Assembly: GCF_963678635.1 (NCBI RefSeq)
Contig: NC_087067.1
Span: 31,038,401-31,098,400 of the forward strand
DNA from: Symsagittifera roscoffensis
Lineage: Eukaryota > Xenacoelomorpha > Acoela > Convolutidae
Length of the DNA: 60,000 nucleotides
Reading direction: 5' to 3'
Made by a program: the position numbers and the translations under genes. Positions within the stretch are counted from its first letter, which is position 1. Every line of letters starts with the position of its first letter. The notes below the pieces were generated by a model, which was not told where the DNA came from, made no database searches, and saw nothing but the letters and a program-made list of their open reading frames with translations. This document shows positions 54,732-60,000 of the stretch, piece after piece.

Positions 54732-56229
54732 ATGGAACAGAGCCACCCGATGCAAACTTCTTTGACAACAACCCAGCTTCCAGGAGTTCGGCACGAGTGT
54801 GAATCAACCTATGGCTATGTTTCTATGGTCATCATGTCCATTATGGGCATAATTGGAGCAACGGGCAACTCTGTGCTGATTGGCTGTATTTTTTCGAGGC
54901 GAGAGAAACTTGCCAGTGACGTCATCATCTGTTTTCTGGCCTTTCTGGATATGAGTTTCAACCTGGGTCTGCTACCTTCTATTCTGTGGATGAACAACTA
55001 CTACAACATGATTGAAGACAACAGCTGGGCTATGAATCAGATCAAAATGGAAGGTAGCTTATGACTTATTTTGCCTTGATTAAGATCGGTTTATTTCTAA
55101 GCAAGGCTTAAGTTTTTGATTTTTTCACTCTTTCGTAAATTTGAATTTGAATTAAAAAAATCGTTCTTTGAATCAAAAATCGAAACTTTTACAGCAATCT
55201 TTTAACAACTCGCAATAGTATTAAAAATAGCTTACATCTGCTTGATTTTTTCGATAAACTCGAAGGCTTTGAAAACATTTCATGTTTTTTTTCAGCGTAC
55301 GTGTGCTGTTTCTACAGCTTCGCCACCACCACTTTCTTCTTCTCTATCGCTTTCACCCGCTACCTGTCCATCAACGCCCGCTGCAGGGCCAGAATGGGGT
55401 CCAAATCTACCCGCATAGGGTTCCTATGCCTGGCTATATGTCTACTTTACATGGGGGCCACAGTGGCCGTTTCTATTTTCTACTCTATGGTGTATCTCAT
55501 ACTCACAGGTGGGTAATAATGATTTAACCTATTCTACAAGCGTAGGATAAAATTTCACATATGAATGGGATGAGTTTTTCATGTATCAATTTCTTGCGAG
55601 AACGTTTTTTTTTCAATTTGCTACGACATTTATTAATTAAGAACAAAGCATATAGTAGTAAAAATTTTGCAAGAAAAAAATGAGCAGACATAATTTTGTA
55701 AAATTATTTTTAAATCAGGTTTGAGACTTTTGAACCGAAAAAAATAGACATTGAATGATTCACTGAGCGCTAATATTTTCTAGGTGTGATGATGATTGCC
55801 ACTTTCGTCACTTACCTGCTCCTGTACCACGAGATTACGTCATACATGGTGGTCTCAGTTGACAAGCCCAGTTGCACCATGACAGCAGCCCAGAGGGGGG
55901 CTATTATGTCCCTATTCTACACTACTATTATCTCTTTCCTTCTTCTAATGCCCTGTATGTCTACCATGTTTCTCTGGTGCTGGCAAGGATACTCAGACTA
56001 CGTTTGGGGCAAACTCGACCAGGACTGTTTCAGTTTCATACTCCTCAATGTTTTCCACCATCCCCTAATGGCCATTAACTTCTCCTGTCATCCCATTATT
56101 CTGTTTTGCACCAGCCGACTGCTGCGTGAAGAGTGCATTGTGTTCATCCGGAGAATCAGTTTGAAACTCTCAGGGGGAGGATCATACAGCAACGTTGAAA
56201 ATGCTCAAAACGTGAACAACGACGCTTGA
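54732..56229 (+). CDS. Seven-transmembrane receptor, rhodopsin-like GPCR (3 exons, 326 residues)
   Basis: Exons 54732-55053, 55296-55508 and 55784-56229. Introns of 242 and 275 bp have GT-AG ends (GAAG|GTAGC, TTTTTTTTCAG; ACAG|GTGGG, TTTTCTAG), and both are phase 1. TM1 is about 28-54 with G45-N46; TM2 63-86 with D73 (L-A-F-L-D); TM3 109-133 ending T128-R129-Y130, a variant of DRY. TM4 is 147-170, TM5 171-197, TM6 214-245 with a Pro at 235, and TM7 260-288 with N277 and H281-P282 in place of NPxxY. The TM4-TM5 loop is almost absent, so the usual second extracellular loop and its disulfide Cys are missing. The C-tail has R-L-L-R-E-E-C (helix 8-like) and a Ser/Asn-rich end. The ligand is unknown; class A assignment rests on GN, LxxxD, (D)RY and the N..HP motif. 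Confidence 0.88.
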
Positions 56230-56340
56230 ATTGCGATAACAAGTTATGTGAATGGAAATACAAAAGGGGTAATTTAATCTCACAAAATAGTTAGAAATTG
56301 TAAAGCGTTATAGACTGTATAATAGGGTATTTCATTAAAG

Positions 56341-56346
56341 AATAAA
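56341..56346 (+). terminator. Polyadenylation signal of the receptor gene
   Basis: AATAAA lies 112 bp after the stop codon of the receptor, with T/A-rich sequence downstream. A second AATAAA is at about 56393. Confidence 0.6.
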
Positions 56347-56399
56347 AAGTTTTTGAAAAACTTTAATTAATTAAATTTTAGTATAATTTTAGAATAAAG

Positions 56400-57180
56400 C
56401 ATCTCGGGCTACCTTTCTATTGGAGTCTATCCCTGGGGCCATCGCTGGATCCAGGCCTGGCCAGGGGAAAATCTATGTCAAAGTCGTGCAGGGATTGCCC
56501 TGGACTTCCTTGAGCAGTCTAAGAGTCCACGACTGGGCTTCCATGTTTTTGGTTGAATTTCCGAAAATGCAAATGTTTTGAATCTGTTCTAAAACAAATC
56601 AAACCAAAGGCTCTTCTCATATAAGCAAACCTATAGGTTAATCGCCAGCTCTTTGCAGAAAAACTGCATTTGTTGATTAACCATTGCAAGAAAAGTTCGA
56701 AGATTTCACAGATTTATGATGAACGACCATAACTTTTTCTATGTGGCTAGATAGTTCTGACCTAAGACAAACGGTGTTTAGAAATGTTACAGATGCTTTT
56801 CTGCGAGTTTATCTGTTCTAGGCATATCTTTTTTTTTGAAAACAACAAAAACACTAAATATGGATCCATGCAAAACATTCATTTTGAGATAGATTCTTTT
56901 GCGTGAATTTACAATTTTCATGAATTTACAAGTTTCATAGAGATCCCTTCATATAAGTTGAAAGAATCCCGCGGTAAGTGAAATATAATTCTTCTATATG
57001 AATCATGAAACTAAAGCTGTGTGCTGATATTTTGTTGGTGAAAAAAATGGGCGTCATGAAACAATTATAATCAAGAAGAAATTAAAAAAAAACGTTATAT
57101 TTTTGATTTGATTTAAAAACATTCAAAACAATTTTCCCATTTTTCACATAGACCAACTTCTAGGAAAAGCATAACTATAA
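56400..57180. other. Non-coding stretch after the receptor
   Basis: A GC-richer patch (56400-56530, with palindrome CCAGGCCTGG at about 56453) stands out from AT-rich surroundings. It may be part of a repeat. No gene seen. Confidence 0.4.
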
Positions 57181-57194
57181 GCAGTTCAGGTGCA

Positions 57195-57375
57195 AAATGG
57201 GCAAACAAAAATGATTATAAGCAATTATGATCGATTATAATGGATTTTTTCTACAAAACAAAAGAATTAGAAATTCGGATAAAAATAATCGATTATAATA
57301 TAATGTATTATAATTGATTATATTTGATTTCAAAAACAGAAATTATAATCGATTATCAATTAGTTAAAATCGTTT
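57195..57375. repeat. ATCGATTATAAT-rich cluster
   Basis: ATTATAATCGATTAT and close variants recur at least five times (near 57230, 57287, 57310 and 57345). The core ATAATCGATTAT is palindromic and resembles paired homeodomain ATTA/TAAT sites around a ClaI-like centre. It could be simple AT sequence. Confidence 0.5.
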
Positions 57376-58635
57376 TTTTTTTCAATTTTTTTTAAGACTC
57401 GTAATAAAATCATTTTATAATTGGTTGTTAACGCTTGAAACTAGATGCGGGTGCTGATTCAGTCATTCCTGGAAAACTACCTAGCAGGTTTTGCGCTCAT
57501 GATTTTTCTAAAATCGTTGCAGGAATTTCTTGAAAAAATACGGGAAATGTAACCCGGGAGAAATCTTAAATTTTTTAATTTTTGAATCTATAAGACACAT
57601 CATAAATCGCAATTTTTCAAGGATACGGGTACAAAAACCCATGTAGCAACAAATCAAACTTGAACTAAGTTGAGTAAAATTTGCAGAATAAACCGAAACT
57701 CAAAATAAAAGTGAAGTTAAAATTTTAACCATGATTTTCAAGGAACTTGTAACGTAGTTGTTGCAAAACGTCTGGAAAATTATTTTGGTCTTTTCTGTTA
57801 TACGACCCAAAATTATCAAATTTTTCATTGGACTTCTGTTTTCTTTGTGAATCCAGATTTTTTTTCACTGGATTTAAATTAAACAAATCAGAGTCAAGCA
57901 TCATGCTCCAGTTTTCAAAAACACTACAAAATCAGTTTTGGGCCGCACAACAGAAAAAACTCAATTACTTAAAAATCCGCTGGTTTTAAAATTATTCTAT
58001 CAAAATTTAAATTACACGTCAAGTGTAGATCAGGAAACTAGGTACACCCATGCTAGACAGGTATCTCGAAAAAAATACTGTGATGAACAGGACCTAAGTA
58101 TTCAATTTTTTTATTCTAAGTACTTGTTTTGCAGTTTTATTCGTTGTAAAATAACCGTATTTAAGTTCAACATTTAAGAAAATCATTCAGGGGCTTTCAT
58201 CAGGGATTCACAAAAAAAACATTTGGAAGTATGTTGCGATACGTTTTTGTACTGTAACCTTCCTAATAAACTGAAAGTATGCAAGCTCAAGAAGATTTTT
58301 TAGTTACTGATCTGTTTACTATTTTAGTAACGTTCATCAGGAAATTATAAAAAGCAAGCAGTTTATATGCTTTTTCTAAATAAATCATTATTCAAGGATG
58401 TTAATATTGTTTTTAATTGTAATTTTCAGAGAATCAGAATCAAGAGTTTTAAACGGAATAAAATTTGTCCGAATTAAACGCTGAGATGAAGATCCTAACT
58501 AGGTCTATCTGGGTAGGAACGATATTATTTAATCATACTATTCAAGTATAATAAGATAAAACCCCTCCCCCAATCAATTAAAAAAGTGGGTAAGATATAG
58601 TTTCTTGTTATACATAGAAATTTTTAGTTTTTGTA
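57376..58635. other. AT-rich stretch without recognised gene
   Basis: A 79-codon frame (57938-58177) shows no domain or codon signature. Nothing else seen. Confidence 0.45.
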
Positions 58636-58639
58636 ACAT

Positions 58640-60000
58640 CAGGCATGACAGGCACACTGACACATTTTGCACAGACACATTTTAAAGGCAAATTTTTGGC
58701 TTAGACAACAGTAATCCCATGCTAACAGTTTTCATCAAGCTTTGACAATCAAGCATGATGAAGCTTTGATAATCTTGAAAATCTATCCTTAAACAGCTTG
58801 TTCACCAATTAAAAACAGTAAGGGCCAATCTCTTATTAATAGGGCTCAGTAATCATTTTCTGACAAAGGAAAGTCAGTTCCATAGAAAAACTGTTTTGTA
58901 GACAGAGGCAATTCAAATCAATGATATCAAGAGTTAAACTAACAAAAAAACTAGCATATTTAAAAAAATTTTGTTTTGATTTGACCCGCAAAACCATAGA
59001 AGGTGTCGCCGTGTGAAGAAAAACAGTCTAATTTATTCGATCATTACTAATGTTTAATTTTTAAGCAACCTCGACTTCCCTTTGAAGACAAAAATAGAAT
59101 ATCGTGATTTTCCCAAAATATCCTTTTTGAAAAAAAGAATTACTGTTTAACCATATCGTTGTTAAAAACAATTTATATGTGTACCTGAAAAACTTACAAG
59201 TAATGAATATCTGTCCAAAAAAAAATTAAATCGAAAATATTACAAGAAAAATATCCAAACATCTCTGTGAAAAACAGGTTTTCGCAATTTTCCTAAATGG
59301 TCTAATTAAACTTGAAACTTCTTAAAATTTGATCGAATCACGACTGAAAGGGCTTTTACATGATATATTACTCAATTCACTCCGATAGATTTTTAAGAAA
59401 ATGAAGATCAACAAGAAGAACGAAAATTGGGCAAGATTTTGTTTGTTGCTATCAACGAACGAAAATTAGGCAAGATTTTGTTCGTTGCTATACAATGAGG
59501 GTTATTCTTTTTTGCAACACCGGTGTTTTGCAAAGACACACTTTTGAAGCAAATTTTTAACTAAGTCAACAATGACCATATGCTAACGGTTTTTTAAAGC
59601 TTTGAATGAGTCAATATTTTTATGATTTTTACAAAAAAATATGTGAAAATTCCATTCTGTTTAGAAAATTGAAACTCATTGTAGAGTTGGGCGATCTAGA
59701 AAGAGGGTCAATCTGTTATCAATCGAGCTCAGTAATCATTTTCTAAAAATGTTCTTACTAAAACAGCTCCATAGACAAGGATGGCAGAGCAATGACATCA
59801 AGAGTTCGACAAAATTCTCATACTGAAAAATTTTGCGGCGTGCCGATTTGAACTAAAATTTGAGATACGTTCTTTCTGTGTGAAGAAAAACGATGGAATA
59901 CTTGTGTTCATTACAAATCCTGACTTTTAAGCAGCAATGCCTTCCTTCTGACAACAATACGATTTCCTGTCCGTATCACAGCCTGCACCTGCAACTTTGC
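58640..60000. repeat. Diverged ~870-bp tandem duplication
   Basis: 58645-59130 and 59515-60000 share ordered blocks at a constant offset of about 868-888: CACA...TTTTGCA.AGACACA.TTT, ATGCTAACaGTTTT, CTCAGTAATCATTTTCT, CCATAGA.AA, ATGA(T/C)ATCAAGAGTT and GTGTGAAGAAAAAC. Identity is about 70% between gaps. The second copy may continue past the window end. No coding content recognised. Confidence 0.7.
59418..59494. repeat. 39-bp tandem duplication
   Basis: GAACGAAAATTGGGCAAGATTTTGTTTGTTGCTAT-type units lie at 59418-59456 and 59457-59494, with two or three differences. The repeat sits just before the second arm of the larger duplication. Confidence 0.8.

Noticed and set aside
57938-58177. 79-codon frame near the right end
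   Set aside because: AT-rich composition, no domain, no splice or start context.

Overview
This window is nuclear DNA of an animal, most likely a marine invertebrate. The evidence is spliced genes with GT-AG introns, AATAAA polyadenylation signals, AT-rich non-coding DNA, and an abundance of eukaryotic transposons (Ty3/gypsy LTR elements, restriction-like-endonuclease LINEs, Penelope-like GIY-YIG elements, hAT-type MITEs, a tRNA-derived SINE). Nothing prokaryotic is present: no operons, ribosome binding sites or CRISPR arrays. The species cannot be fixed from the sequence alone.

Layout. 1-11.5 kb is mostly gene-poor. It holds a truncated MITE, two copies of a 1.7-2.1 kb composite minisatellite (a GATG-type array followed by a CCTGCC-type array), a foldback element, a SINE-like sequence, two candidate orphan exons (5.7 kb minus, 9.8 kb plus) and a full 380-bp hAT MITE with a perfect 8-bp target duplication. 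11.5-12.1 kb has a 128-codon bHLH-like open frame and a 33-codon first exon resembling a mitochondrial inner-membrane protease subunit 2, both on the minus strand.

12.1-28.9 kb is a nested insertion. The protease-like exon lies in a ~200-bp direct repeat (11931-12129 and 28656-28856) that brackets a minus-strand LINE, as a long target-site duplication would. The LINE has an SGNH-like ORF1 and an ORF2 with zinc finger, reverse transcriptase and restriction-like endonuclease. Its ORF2 is interrupted near the 3' end by a 12.7-kb LTR retrotransposon (12366-25056) whose 935-bp LTRs differ at only one position that I found. That element carries a long leader studded with a CCGGAGGGGTC motif, a truncated gag, an intact-looking RT/RNase H/integrase frame with an unusually long RNase H-integrase linker, and a third 561-codon frame of unknown function. 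This element is the best candidate here for something undescribed.

29.3-45.2 kb is a 7.92-kb block present twice in tandem and almost identical. Each unit is itself a mosaic: a LINE 3' end, Penelope-like fragments (one internally deleted), a 1.04-kb repeat present twice, and the leader/gag start of a second gypsy family. 45.2-52.6 kb continues with Penelope fragments and a badly decayed Ty3/gypsy element in which zinc knuckle, protease, RT, RNase H and integrase traces keep their order. 53-54.3 kb has a LINE RT remnant, a GTCGCG minisatellite and a third MITE fragment.

The one clearly intact host gene is a three-exon seven-transmembrane receptor at 54.73-56.23 kb (326 residues) with a polyadenylation signal. 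56.4-60 kb is AT-rich and has no recognisable gene, but contains a diverged ~870-bp tandem duplication.
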